A stretch of 64,000 nucleotides of DNA from Stereocaulon alpinum (GCA_018257865.1 JAEUBA010000007.1:434001-498000), one strand, 5' to 3'; positions 47,908-59,135 are shown, counted from the stretch's first letter. Made by a program: numbers and translations. Notes: generated from the sequence alone by a model not told the origin.

Positions 47908-49312
47908 ATGACTACTGAGAGTGAGACTCTGAAGAGCAGGCCACTCTGCCGTGTAACCATAGTTGGGGCTGGTCTGGGCGGTCTGGCTGCGGCTATTGGT
48001 ATCCGGAAAGCTGGCCATGACGTGACTGTACTAGAAAGGTTGCCAGAACTTCGAGAAGTGAGTCCCCCTTTGGCGCCTTGCCGTAGTATCTGAGTGCTTA
48101 TGAAGCCCAATGTCTCAGATTGGAGCTGGCATACAAGTACCGCCAAATTCTTCAAAGATCCTCGAGCAATAGGGCCTTTTGGAAGCCGTCGTCTCGCGCG
48201 CAGTGGAACCTCGTGAGATCGTTATTCACTCGTACAGAGACGGCAATATATTACTGAAAGAGACCCTCGACCCGGCAATGTAGCAAGCCTATGGGGCACC
48301 CCACCTCGTTATACATAGAGCCGAATTACTCAAAATACTGGTCGGGAAAGCAAGAGAAGTCGGGGTCACAATAGTATTAGGATCGGTCATTGAGAGCATT
48401 GACTTTGCCAAAGCATCAATTCTGTTCGAAGATAAGAAGACGCTGGAGGCTGATCTAATCATTGGCGCCGACGGAGAAAGGTCCTTCTGCCGAGATGCTC
48501 TATTAGGATACCCTGATCCTCCCCAACACAGTGGCGATATTGTCTTCAGGACTGTCATACCAGTAGAGAAGGTGCGAGAGGACGCAGAATTGATCGACTT
48601 ATTGGACCCACCAGCAGTCCATTGTTGGCTCGGGCCAGATGCCCATGCTCTTGCGTATACGTTAAAGGCGGAAGGTCTGCTCAATGTTGTTCTCATTCGT
48701 CCCGACTATCCTGGCGCTGAAGCGACCTTTGGCCCTCAACAGGCAGATATGGATCACATTAGAGGCTCCATCAAGCAGTGGGACCGTAGATTCAAGAAGC
48801 TGCTGGGTCACGCTCAACAGGCCAGTAAATGGATACTGGTTAAGTGCACAGACCCGCCTTCCTGGATTCACCCAGCTGGCAAGTTCACATTGCTCGGAGA
48901 CTCTGCGCATGCAATGCTTCCACACCTGGCGCAGGGCGCCGCACAGGCAATCGAGGACGCGGCAATCCTATCTAGGCTACTGTTGCGTCTGGAGCATCGA
49001 TCACAAATACCAGACATCTTATCCATCTGCGAGCGGCTCCGGAGACCTCGCGCAATGCAATTAAAAAGACAAAGCCTAGCTACAAGAAACATCAATGGAA
49101 TGGCCGACGGTGCAAAACAACGAGAACGCGATCGCCAGCTTTTAGAGCACCAACCTTTCGATGGCCACCCAAATCCTCTTGCCGATCCTGTTTTCTCAGA
49201 GTGGCTGTTCGGATACACTGCGACTGAAGAGGTTGAAAAGGCCTGGACAACGTACAAGAAAAGCGAATGGCCTCTGACCAGCGGCATGTGGGATGCAATG
49301 CTTCATACGTAG
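47908..49312 (+). pseudogene. FAD-dependent monooxygenase pseudogene, salicylate-hydroxylase-like
   Basis: Exons 47908-48057 and 48119-49312 would encode about 447 residues. FAD motifs: dinucleotide fold VTIVGAGLGGLAAAIGIRKAG, DG motif ADLIIGADGERSF, and GD motif LLGDSAHAMLPHLAQGAAQA. The protein is a group A flavin monooxygenase of the kind found in meroterpenoid and aromatic-degradation clusters. Two in-frame TAG stops break exon 2: 48170-48172 (ILEQ-stop-GLLEAV, where Trp or Leu is usual) and 48281-48283 (DPAM-stop-QAYGAPH, where Glu or Gln is usual). Everything else, including phase and the splice site, is preserved. An ATG at 48572 would only give a fragment without the FAD-binding N-terminus. 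Confidence 0.85.
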
Positions 49313-49407
49313 CTCGAATATCAATTCAAACCCCTATCAAATTCCTCTACTGTTCCACTGTCCCACGTCCATCCGTCTACCCCCTAAGAACGTCGGCAAC
49401 CTGGCCA

Positions 49408-50196
49408 TCAAGCAATGCTGGCAACCACATGTTGGAGCATATCCTCACCCCACATCTCGCCTAAGAATCCTACTAAAATGCTGTCACCAACGAACCACGT
49501 TCCATTGGCAAACCACCTCCAACACTCACTTGGCTGCCTCAAATCGACCTGCCTGATCATCATGCCTAAAGAGACCGCCACACCAAAGCAAGCACCGATG
49601 AAGTATGCTGGCCCAGCATGAATGAGCCAACCAGTGCACGCAAGCAACCCTATCTGTAAGGTCGCAAGCATCGATAATACCGATTTCGCCCTGCCTTTCA
49701 AACGAACAGCCATAGATCTCACGCCCTGTCTCTCGTCGTCTTGGATGTCTTGATGCGCATAGATCATTTCATAGAAATTGGTCCAAACCTCACAAGAGAG
49801 ATGAAAGCAACAAAGCGCATAAGCTTCTGAGGTCGCACTGTTCACGACCATCTTAACAGGGTCAACACCCATAGCTGCACATCCCACGAACGCGCCCCAA
49901 GCAACGGTGAAACCAAGCACGACAGGTGTAAAATCAGTCACGCGTTTGGAGTACGGGTAGAGGCCCACAAGGCCGAGCAAAGGGATGGCATATCTTATGC
50001 ATCGTTGCGACAGCTGGGCCACAATAGCGAGCCATATGATCGCTTGAGCAGCGACGAATATGTAACCGTTACGTAGAGAGATGGCCTTTCTTACCAACGG
50101 CCGGTGCCGCGTTCGGGCTATTCTTCCGCAGACCGAATCTCTGATGTCGGGCATTCGGCCTTGAAATAGCTGGAGGAGGTGTGCAGATATCTGCAT
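49408..50196 (-). pseudogene. UbiA-type prenyltransferase, N-terminally truncated
   Basis: An open frame of 262 residues with several membrane segments. It keeps the second Asp-rich motif of the UbiA family in YAHQDIQDDERQGVRSMAVRLKG and the preceding ARTRHRPLVRKAISLRNGYIF segment, but the first Asp-rich motif (NDxxDxxxD) and the first membrane helices are absent: upstream sequence to the P450 gene (50197-50513) reads as nothing UbiA-like. The residues replacing them (MQISAHLLQLFQGRMPDIRD) look unrelated. Without the first Mg-prenyl-diphosphate site the enzyme should be inactive. The family prenylates aromatic polyketides in fungal meroterpenoid clusters, which fits the neighbours. Confidence 0.75.
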
Positions 50197-50513
50197 TAGT
50201 GCTTACATTTCTCACTTCCATGCCATGCCCTTCCGGAGGTTTCACTCTTTCCGCCTGTCAGCCGCACAAGCCTTGGATTTAGAGCACCACAGCTAACCCC
50301 ACTTGCACTGAGACACATGCATGATAGCCACCTCGCCACGCGCGTGCTTTGAAGCAGCATGCTTAGCCGGGTTGTGGGATTCCAGATCCCGGACAAAGCA
50401 TGTTTGCTCTTCCTATCGGTAATAGACTAGACACTTGATAGACAGAAGCATGACAAAAGCAATCTATTGGGTACTTGTCGTGCTGAGGTATGTTTCAATA
50501 ATATTCTACTTAC
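50197..50513. other. Region between truncated UbiA gene and P450
   Basis: About 320 bp where the missing 5' part of the prenyltransferase would be expected; no UbiA-like sequence is left in any frame. Confidence 0.5.
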
Positions 50514-52298
50514 ATGGATATTTTTGCTACCAATGCTGCAATTCCAATGTCTACCTGGCCCACTATGTCGCTGCCTGCTCAATGCACGTTGTCAGCAGCA
50601 GTCGGCATCCTCAGCCACATCTGTATCTTTATCAGAGGAGAATATCATCTCCGAGCCCCTTTCCTTTTCCGACTGTATGTCTTTCTAGCAGTCTCTTTGT
50701 TTCTCAGCCAGAATGTGGTTTTGTCGTACAATGTCAAAGAGGCAGCTTATATCAGCGCCCTCCTCATTAGCAGTTATGCAGCAGCGCTCTTCTCGAGCAT
50801 GACCATCTATCGCGTGTTCTTTCACCGTCTTCGCAGCTTTCCCGGCCCTCCGTTAGCAAAAGTGTCGAAAATCTGGCACATGTCGAAGGTGCTGGACGCG
50901 AAACAGTACCTCTTTCTCGATGCGTTGCGAGAGCAGTATGGAGACTATGTTCGAACAGGTACCACTACCTGTCTGTAGTCGCCGACCGAGTACTAAGCAT
51001 CCACTTATCCAGGGCCTAACGAGCTCACAATTTTCGACCCAAGAGCTGTGACTGCCATCCACGGGCCCGAAAGCACCTGTAGAAAAGCCGATTGGTACGA
51101 CAACCTAAAGCCCCTTACTGCCGTCAATACAGCAAGGGTGAGATCAGTGCATGACAAGCGGCGCAAGATATGGGACATGGGGTTTTCTCAGAAAGCGCTT
51201 GATGCATATGAACCTCGCGTGCTTCACTACGCTGAGCAACTTGCTACAGCTCTTACAGCTTCGGAGGGAAAGCCAGTGAATGTCTCCGCTTGGTTCTCGT
51301 ACCTTGCCTTCGACATCATGAGCGACCTTTCGTTTGGCAAACCGTTTAACATGGTCAGAGATGGGAAATCGCACTACGTACGAGACCTACTTGTGAAAGG
51401 CATCATGGTACTTGGGCCGCTCACACCTGTGCCATGGCTCTTCCACCTTGCCGGCAGTCTGCCAAGAATGACAAAGGATTGGCTTGCGTACCGTGCATGG
51501 GTGCTGGTACAGTTGAAAGAACGGATGCAGATGGAAGCCGAGAAGTCAAACGTCATGTCATGGCTAATCAAGGCCAGTGAGGATGATGACAAATGGGACA
51601 TGTCATGGCTCGAAGGTGACGCTGTGTCAATGGTTGTGGCGGGCAGCGAGCCCGAAGCATCGACTCTTGTCTTCCTCTTCTACTATCTTGCCAAGCTTCC
51701 AGAGAAACAGGCGAAACTGCGTGCTGAGCTCGAATCAGCTTCTTTTCCTACAGAGGCTCGAACTCTTCAGTCTCTACCTACTCTCAATGGATGCATACAC
51801 GAAGCACTTCGTCTGCATCCACCTCTGCCGTCCGGCTGTCTCAGAATTACGCCGTCTGAGGGTCTGAACATCGATGGAAGATTCATCCCAGGGGATTGCA
51901 CGGTACTAACACCTGCGTACAGTCTTGGAAGGCTGGAGAGCTGTTTTGAAAACGCTAAAGGATTTGTGCCCGAGCGATGGAGCGAGCGGCCTGAGATGCT
52001 TAAAGACAAGACTGCGTGGATACCATTCAATATAGGTATGCTTAACTTTGCGCCAAAGTTGTTGCGAATTGCAGGATAGACATGCTGATGTTGAACAGGG
52101 CGCTATGCTTGTGTTGGTCGGAACCTTGGGCTCATGGAATTGAGAATTGTCACCGCAACGCTGCTACGAGAATTCGATGTCAGCTTTGCGCCTGGCGATG
52201 ATGGAACGGTGTTGCTGGAGGATACTAGGGATGCATTTGCATCAGCGCCTGGAAAGCTTGAATTGGTCTTCCAGGCGAGACAGTGTTTTCCAGGCTAG
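50514..52298 (+). CDS. Cytochrome P450 monooxygenase
   Basis: Exons 50514-50958, 51013-52035 and 52099-52298 encode 555 residues with no stops. Three hydrophobic segments within the first ~110 residues anchor it in the ER, followed by the proline hinge RSFPGPPLAKVSKIW. The ExxR motif is EALR in HEALRLHPPLP, the PERW segment is FVPERWSERP, and the heme-binding loop is FNIGRYACVG, completed across the last intron. In helix I the usual GSDTT reads GSEPEAST: the acid is kept as Glu but the oxygen-activating Thr is replaced. The gene is the only apparently intact member of the decayed cluster. The substrate cannot be inferred. Confidence 0.88.
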
Positions 52299-52764
52299 CG
52301 ATGCAGAAAAGTGAATCATTTGTATCTACCTACATTTCCTGTGATTAGCTATCTTCCGAACAAGATCAAGATATGCTAGACATGTGCCTAACCTGTGGAC
52401 CATGGCGGGACAGGCTTGCAGGGCAAAAGCAACGTTTTCGCAGGCGCGCTAAAAGCTTACCGCATATCCAATACCAATTCATAGCTTTTGGGCACAATCA
52501 TTCTTGGAATTAATTTACGCGTGATGGTGTGCGAGTATGACATCCGTAATACGAACCAACCATTCCCATCAAGCCTCGCTTATGCAAGGCGCAAGCCCAT
52601 GGCGTTCCGACGAAGGTACCAGAGGAGCGTGTGAGGCTCTATTCCTGTCTCTGGATAAGCTATCAATGGTTCAACGTCTATCTATTTGTGTTTAAAGTGG
52701 AGACGTACTAGGCCTGCGTACGTCTGGCGGAGCTGCGAAACCAGAAAAGAAGCAGGTACGATTC
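52299..52764. other. Intergenic, no gene recognised
   Basis: About 470 bp downstream of the P450, containing no recognisable coding sequence. Confidence 0.5.
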
Positions 52765-53520
52765 TCAATCCCAGTGAAACGTGGCGTCTAGACCCGGATA
52801 GTGGTTTTTCAACGCATCAATCCAATCTCCAATAGCAAATGTCCCTCGTAAAGCCCGAGCATTCTTGTTCCTCGAGCGGACGTCAGGCACAGTAGCAAGT
52901 GCAGTGGGTTGTAACACGGTCCACTTCTCTGATCGTTCTGCTCCACACAAATTGCTCGGATAACCCTTGACGAACAGCATCAGAAGCATTCACAAAGCGT
53001 AGTTCGAATCGTTACCAGCATTACGTAGCTTCGTCCAGGGACAGCTCACTGTTTCCAACAATATCTTGAGAGCGTAAAAACACTTACCTTGAAAGTGCTG
53101 AGCAAGCTTGGGAGTATCTAAAATACCGATAGCAGGTGTGATTGTGTCGATATCGAGTCCCATTCTGGTGAGAAGAGTAAGTTCGCTTGTAATTCCATAT
53201 CTTACTAGGACTGTATTCCGAAGTGCCTTACTCACCGATAAAGGATCCTCAATTTGGAGAAGCGCTGTAAGAAGATCTGTCATATTAGACTGTAGGATAT
53301 ATCCAGTCTCGCCAAGAATAAAAACTTTAGCGACATTAACGGTTCGGCTCCCACCTCCAGTGCAGACATGTCTCGCCGAGATAAGGTCATCATAGGTCTA
53401 CAAAGATTGACGGATATCGAGTAAATCGCGTGTGTCCAACATAGATATGCCTATCTCGTAGAACTTCACCGGACATCTCGGACACCAGATTGGTTCGACA
53501 TCGATTGAGACCAACACAAC
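52765..53520 (-). pseudogene. RNase H-like (DEDDh/Gfd2-type) protein relic
   Basis: A minus-strand frame reads VVLVSIDVEPIWC, FYEIGISMLDTRDL, LRNAGNDSNYAL and MLLMLFVKGY, the pattern of the fungal Gfd2/YDR514C-like RNase H-fold family (strand 1 D-x-E; later H-N-A-G-N-D-A). Two in-frame stops break it: TAG at 53398-53400 (DIRQSL-stop-TYDD) and TGA at 52990-52992 (NYAL-stop-MLLML, where CGA is the likely ancestor). The usual His of HNAGND is Arg. A 61-codon frame further 5' (53565-53750) may be a remnant of the N-terminal domain but is out of phase. The gene looks decayed rather than multi-intronic. Confidence 0.6.
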
Positions 53521-54255
53521 ATCGCGATCATCAGAATGGCGTGGGGTTTGGATGACTCATCGACTCAATGATTGGGAAGCGATACTGAGTCGAGGATGAT
53601 GGGCTCGAGAAAGCTCCAGAGCAGATACATGCTCTCTTCGCCCTCGAACCTGTATCTGAAAGCAGGCTTTGCACGAAGCAACTGTTCCGCGCCTGTGACT
53701 TTTGCTCTGTTCACGCATCTATGTCCCCGAGGCGCCATTCCAAACGGCATCTTAGTATTGACTGAGCTCTAGCACAGTAAATGTACGGAGACAGCAAAAG
53801 AAAAAGACAATGAGGGGGGCGTGGTAAATCGTAATCGGTGAAGGGCAAGCCTTTGCAAAAATATTGGAAGGCCTCATGTCGACGCATGTGAAACCATTTA
53901 TCTGTTTATCAATACTGAAAGTATGTGACGTCCGAGAATACAATCGCGCGCGTTCGGCATAATAAATCAGGACCCCCTCACATACAGCGTCATTCTCAGA
54001 GCGAAAATGCAGTCAATTCAATCGAATCCACTCCGTATAGCGTAAAATATACCAGTGAATTCCAAAACTGTCGAAATAGGAGTTTTGAGACTCATAAAAG
54101 CCTTCAAAACCGATGGAAGTGCAGCAGAGGTCGAGGCTAGCCTGACCTGCAGACGAACTACGCGCCAAGACGCGCTTGGAGTCATCTGCAGGTAAAGCTC
54201 CCAAAGCTACCTTACCTTACGGCTTCCCGAAAGTCGAAAACCCAGCAATTCAACC
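53521..54255. other. Intergenic with possible 5' remnant
   Basis: Contains the unplaced 53565-53750 minus-strand frame and the VMA21 upstream region, with TACCTTACCTTAC at 54208-54220, 36 bp before the VMA21 start codon. Confidence 0.4.
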
Positions 54256-54715
54256 ATGACATCAAGACGCATAATATCGACCGAGAAGAACTATCTAGAG
54301 AAAGATGACCGCAACGACGCTACCCCTAGCGCTTCGGAGAAATCCAACATTGCACCCGCGGTACCTGCGTAAGTAGAGCATTCCCACTGCAGCGGCCTGA
54401 CAGATGTTCCTGACTGCTTGTGCATGTTTTAGGGCTGTCATATACAAACTGCTAGGTTTCACGCTTGCCATGGTTGTCGGTCCGATTGGGACATATTTCT
54501 TGACGCTGAATACAATATTTCGCGGTGTGTGCTCGCTGTGCTTCGTTTTGGAGGGAGGGTGAGGCTGATCGAGGTGGACAGGCAATTCTACGTGGGCGGG
54601 AGCTACGGCGGCGATTATGGCTAATGTGGTGCTGATAGCATATGTGATCGTTGCTATGAAAGAGGATGAGAGTGATAAGCTAGCTGCTGAGGAAAAGGCG
54701 AGGAAAGGTCTATGA
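54256..54715 (+). CDS. VMA21: V-ATPase assembly factor Vma21
   Basis: Exons 54256-54368, 54433-54524 and 54582-54715 encode 112 residues. Vma21 is an ER membrane chaperone that assembles the V0 sector of the vacuolar ATPase. Two transmembrane segments are seen: about residues 40-60 ([20 protein letters not shown]) and 74-92 ([20 protein letters not shown]), joined by [13 protein letters not shown]. The C-terminal tail ([18 protein letters not shown]) is charged; the dilysine retrieval signal of yeast is not present in strict form. Introns are 64 and 57 bp. Confidence 0.93.
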
Positions 54716-55201
54716 AACGAGCTACGATCGAATGATTCCACCCTTTCATCGTTATCAGCATGGCGTACAGGTGTCTGGGGGAACACGAGGCCTACTTTAT
54801 CAGCAGTATGACTACGATGGATATGGCCAGTTACGGATTAAAGCTTTGACAGAGCAGGGAGGGCCTTCAATCAACCGAAAGAATATTGTGAATATAATAT
54901 GCCCATGCTATCGAGGCTTGCATATGAATCTGATTCGCCACACACATGCTAAGATCTCTCATTGAAGGCCGATACCATGCAATCTGTGCCCCATGTCATA
55001 AAGCTCTATCAACCTTCCACTATGCTCCAATATGACACCAACCAATCGTTCCTGTTGCATCCAATTCATGACGCCCTCAAATACCTTTCGTGATCAAGTA
55101 CAACGTGCAGTTCATTAAGTATTATGTTCGTATGTGCGACTTTTGACCTCAAAGATCGTTCAACCGACTCCATTGCATATGCAGCCGTTCATATCCCGGA
55201 T
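54716..55201. other. Convergent 3' intergenic region
   Basis: Between the 3' ends of VMA21 and the DUF2406 gene. No gene recognised. Confidence 0.5.
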
Positions 55202-56696
55202 TCAGTCCTTTCTGCTGAATCTTCTCTTCAGCCAGCTCTTCCTCTTGTCACTGTCAACGGCAGGCGGGGCCCTGCTGGCGACCGACGGGGCTCCTAACTT
55301 GATGGGAACCCTGGGTCTGGTCTCTTTATGAGGCGGGGGTGGAGGTGCGGCACCATTGCCCTGGTATGGGTTGCCAACTCCAGCTACCGCTTGCCCTTTG
55401 CCATAGCCAGGTTGGCCGTAGCCCGGAGTGCCTTTTCCATGCTCTTCCAAGATTGGACCCTGGAATTGAGGGGCGCCACCAAATCCATTGAACCCGTAGA
55501 CTTCACCGAGATCGGGCTTCTGGGGTGGTTGAACCCGGTCAATGGAGCTATTTTCACTGCTGGGGTCAGTCGAATTGCCCCACTGATGAGTTCCATCACT
55601 GCCATAGGATGCTGTTCCTACGGTGTCATAGGATTGCTGGTGAGCATGTGAAGGATAAACGCCCTGGGGGTTGGATGAGCCATTGGGCTGGACGTTGGAC
55701 TGGACGTTAGACTGGCCAGACAACATCGGCTCTGATTGGTTTCGCGGTATCCCGCGCCGGCCGCTACCGTACGGGTCGTGAGAAGTCCCAGAATTCTCAG
55801 CGTAGCTTTCGGGTCTTTTGTAGCTCATGCGATTGCCATAGTAGCCGTTGTACTCAGCAGCGGGTCTCTGTTGAGCTTGGTAACCTGCATGTAAGATGAA
55901 ATCAGCTATCTTAGCTCCGTCAAGACAGGATAGGCAATGCGGGAGATCGTCCTCCAGGACCGATCGCACTAAAACTTGTGAACACGGCAACGCGCGGCCT
56001 GTGACTAAGGCCGAACGACGCATGTCTTCATAGGGCGGGTTGAAACACGTGCATGGGTTGAGGGAACGCCCGGAAGAGGCCCACAAAGCTCGTATCCTTA
56101 CCTGGAAAATAGCCACTCCGCCGATTGTTCTGAGGACTCATGGGCCCTGGTGTTTCTGTAGCAAAGGTTTTGTTTAGCAGGTGTCCTAACTTCATTGGGT
56201 TGTCATCGAATCGTATATCGTACCGTTTCTGTAGGAGGTTGCCCTCCGATTGTATGAACCATCTATAGCCGCCTCGAATGACCTAATCGTGTCCAAAGGG
56301 CGCTCCATGCGTGGCCGGGTAGGGTTTGATCGATCTGGATCAGCTGTCTAGGTGTTAGCATCTGGCTTTGCGCTTGCTGAGAGAAACCTCTCACTGATGA
56401 TGTTGCCGTCTGCATCGCGGTGTTCAAGGTTGCGGATCGACGAAATCGTCGTGAGCTCGTTAGCATTACGAGCAGCTACCAGATATCAGTAAAGTCCTCG
56501 TAGGAGACGTCTGCGTTGTGAGCGCACCAGGCTGAGCTTCGTCCATGGCCACAGTAGGATCGGCCTTCGTCCTCATATGATAGATTTCCTTGTCCTTAGC
56601 TGTTTCCGTCATGTCGACTTTGGGTACCGAACCACTGCTGCTCACTCGACTCCTGCTTGAGAAGCTTAACACCGAGTTCCGGCGGGCTCTAGCCAT
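55202..56696 (-). CDS. DUF2406 family protein
   Basis: Exons 56528-56696, 56395-56475, 56224-56343, 56102-56155 and 55202-55884 give 368 residues. The fungal DUF2406 domain (PF10295) is assembled across the first exons: KADPTVAMDEAQPAARNANE, LEHRDADGNIITDPDRSNPT and RPRMERPLDTIRSFEAAIDG. The remainder is Gly/Gln/Pro/Tyr-rich and low complexity, ending in a basic KRKSWLKRRFSRKD. Yeast members are linked to peroxisomes or stress granules in only a general way, so function is open. The basic C-terminus may bind membranes or nucleic acid. Introns are 52, 51, 68 and 217 bp; the last is long and stays open in one frame, so retention would not be obvious. Confidence 0.9.
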
Positions 56697-57586
56697 CTTG
56701 AAGAGACGTATGTAGTCGGAAGGTGATTGTGGGCGGTTCCTGAGTAGCGGAGCTGTTGTAGGATCCTAAGCGGCGCTTTGCGGCCCTAGGTGTGTAGTTG
56801 TCTTCTTGTGGCGGCAGGATAAGGGAAGAGTATAGAGCCCGAGATTTCGAAACAGCCGTCACTCCGAGTATTTGTTGGGACACGGTCATGCGTAGCAAGG
56901 CTTTAAGCGAGTGTGGTGTCTATTGATTGAACAGACTATGTCCTTTGTGTGATTGACAAAGGGTGATTATATGTAGTGAATGCTTGTACAATAAAATATG
57001 GGAAGAAAGCGAGCGTCGTGGTGTATGGAGATGGAGCCTTCTCCGCGATAAGACAGCTCCAACTTTTCAGAAGTGGCAGGGCAGCGCTAGTCCCATTCGG
57101 GGGTCTTACGTGTTGATCTAAGGTAGACCCTCAACGTTGCCAGCGTCTGGTTCGTTCCACTCGAGCTACGGTAATACGATACGACTATTGTATTTCCAAC
57201 CAATACTTGAAATCAGGTAATTCAAAGAAAGGTGCTTGTGCTACGTATTCCCAATGACGGCCAATGGCGTCTATTGTGTATTTGGACGATTGTGAGCTTA
57301 CCAGAGATGCTCAAGGAAAGCGGCCAGCCAATCAACGGTACTCAGTACGTCAAGCCTGCAGGCTACCACGGCCAGCGCGGGTCTGAAAGCGTGTAGACGA
57401 TCGAGGTTCCTGATCAGGAGTCTTGAGTGATTAGCTTTTGTTTGGTGCTAGCTAGGCACAACAGGTAGCTGCAACATGAGAACTTCCACCCGGATCCACC
57501 TTATGCTCCGGATTAACCGCCTGCACAGTTGCACCTGCAACAACATTCACGTTGCCTTATTGATACTTTCATAACTCAGAGAACCG
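56697..57586. other. Intergenic, no gene recognised
   Basis: About 890 bp between two minus-strand genes. Short frames only. Confidence 0.45.
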
Positions 57587-58323
57587 CTATATTGATGATG
57601 GGTACAACATGACTCTAACCGAGGCGCCGAATGACTTGGGAGGAAGGTTGCGTCGGAACTGTGCCCTCACGACACCAGAGTTGCCTATCATCATGGCTTA
57701 GCACGAGTCTTTCTAGAGAACACAGATTAAGGCTTGTGACTGCATACCGTGTGGACGTGTGATTTTCCCCCAAATGACCCTTATCTTCGTTCCTCGGACT
57801 TCTTTGTGCGCTCGGTAGACGAATGCAACCTTTTTGCCTAAGTAGAACCTATCGTACAACCCGTAATTAGATGAGAGTTCATAAATCTGGCCAGAGGAAG
57901 TGCTCACGTAGCAGCCTTTGGGTCGTCCACGCCCTCAATCTTTATCAAGCTAAGCATTCATCAGCTAACATCCAGTTCCGACCTTTGCTACGCATCATAC
58001 CTTGTGTCCGGATTTGTATTGCGCTTCCCTCGTTGATAGCTAAGATGTCGGCCTCTATAGTATATGCGTTAATCATGTCGCTCCGAACTTCTTGCTGCTT
58101 CCCTCCGTGTGCCCAAAGCATTGGTGAAATCCTGCGTAGGCGAGGCGAAGGTTCATAGGAGTCCTGAGACTTACTTGACGTATACTGTTAAGAACATCAG
58201 TATGAAGCACATGTGAAAAAGGAAGTATCGATCTGCGAGGCCAGAGTAGATCCCAGCAGACAAAAGCTTGGCTGCTGAAGGAGAAGCCCAATACTTACAT
58301 CGGTGTCCCGCTTCAGAAGGCAT
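57587..58323 (-). CDS. RPL33: Ribosomal protein eL33 (L35A), six short exons
   Basis: Exons 58299-58323, 58175-58184, 58001-58054, 57908-57949, 57748-57848 and 57587-57684 encode 109 residues, the standard length for this 60S subunit protein. Sequence hallmarks: [72 protein letters not shown] and the C-terminal [10 protein letters not shown]. Exon 2 is only 10 nt (encoding the junction L-Y-V-K). No exon has an open frame that would be called alone except exon 5, which is why the gene is easily missed. Introns are 114, 120, 51, 58 and 63 bp, all GT-AG. Confidence 0.95.
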
Positions 58324-59135
58324 GACGACAGCCTGATCCCAGCTACTTTTGTACGGGCAAGGTCAGGAGTGCAATGTGGGGTTGGTTGTCGAGTTGGTAA
58401 TCTCTAGGAACTTCGTCAACGCTGCAAGTAAATTCCAGTGCGGTGCGGATTGAAGCGAGGACTAGTCTTAGATGGGACTAGTGCCTCCTCACTCAAAACC
58501 GTCGACCAGAAGCCGCTCTACAGCCTGCAGTCTCAATTTCATACTTGCAATCGTCGTTCTGTAAGACCTTGTGTTGAGCTCGAAGACGCGGTCTTGTTTC
58601 GTCTTGTTGGGTTTGAGAGCCATAGGTTTTCTATCTACTATGTTTTGGCGGCTTTTGGACATTATCATAGACAGGAATCGCAGGTCACAGCCCACGGCTG
58701 CATCAGTCCGGGAATACTATAGTATACATGCAGTCAGCCAGCAATTGAGTGCATAACGCTTAGGAGCCTGTTCCTTTCCGTGTCTATCCGGGTTGTGGCA
58801 GGGTTGGTAATGGCCAAAGACGTAGAATATATGATAGCTTCACGAACAGCGTCATTATCACCATTCAGGTCAGCACCAGTTCCCGACTTCCCACACATAG
58901 CGCTGTGCTTCCTACAATTCACTTGCCGAGTCAAGAACTTATCATATCATTTGGTAATCGCAAGCCGAGCTTTAAGGAAGGTTTCTCCGTGATTACTAAG
59001 GAACCTTTATTATCCGCCTTGTGCGCAAAAGCAAACCTGGAGCTCTGCTTCAATTCGCCTCTCTTTCTGTTTACCTACTCCAGCACTGCTCCTTCCGTAT
59101 CCTAGCTTTTCATTACACTCGCACCTACCAGCAAG
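58324..59135. other. Divergent intergenic region
   Basis: About 810 bp between eL33 (minus) and glucose-6-phosphate dehydrogenase (plus). No gene recognised. Confidence 0.5.

Noticed and set aside
53565..53750. 61-codon minus-strand frame upstream of the DEDDh relic
   Set aside because: Possible N-terminal remnant but out of phase and unrecognisable; not enough to merge with the pseudogene.
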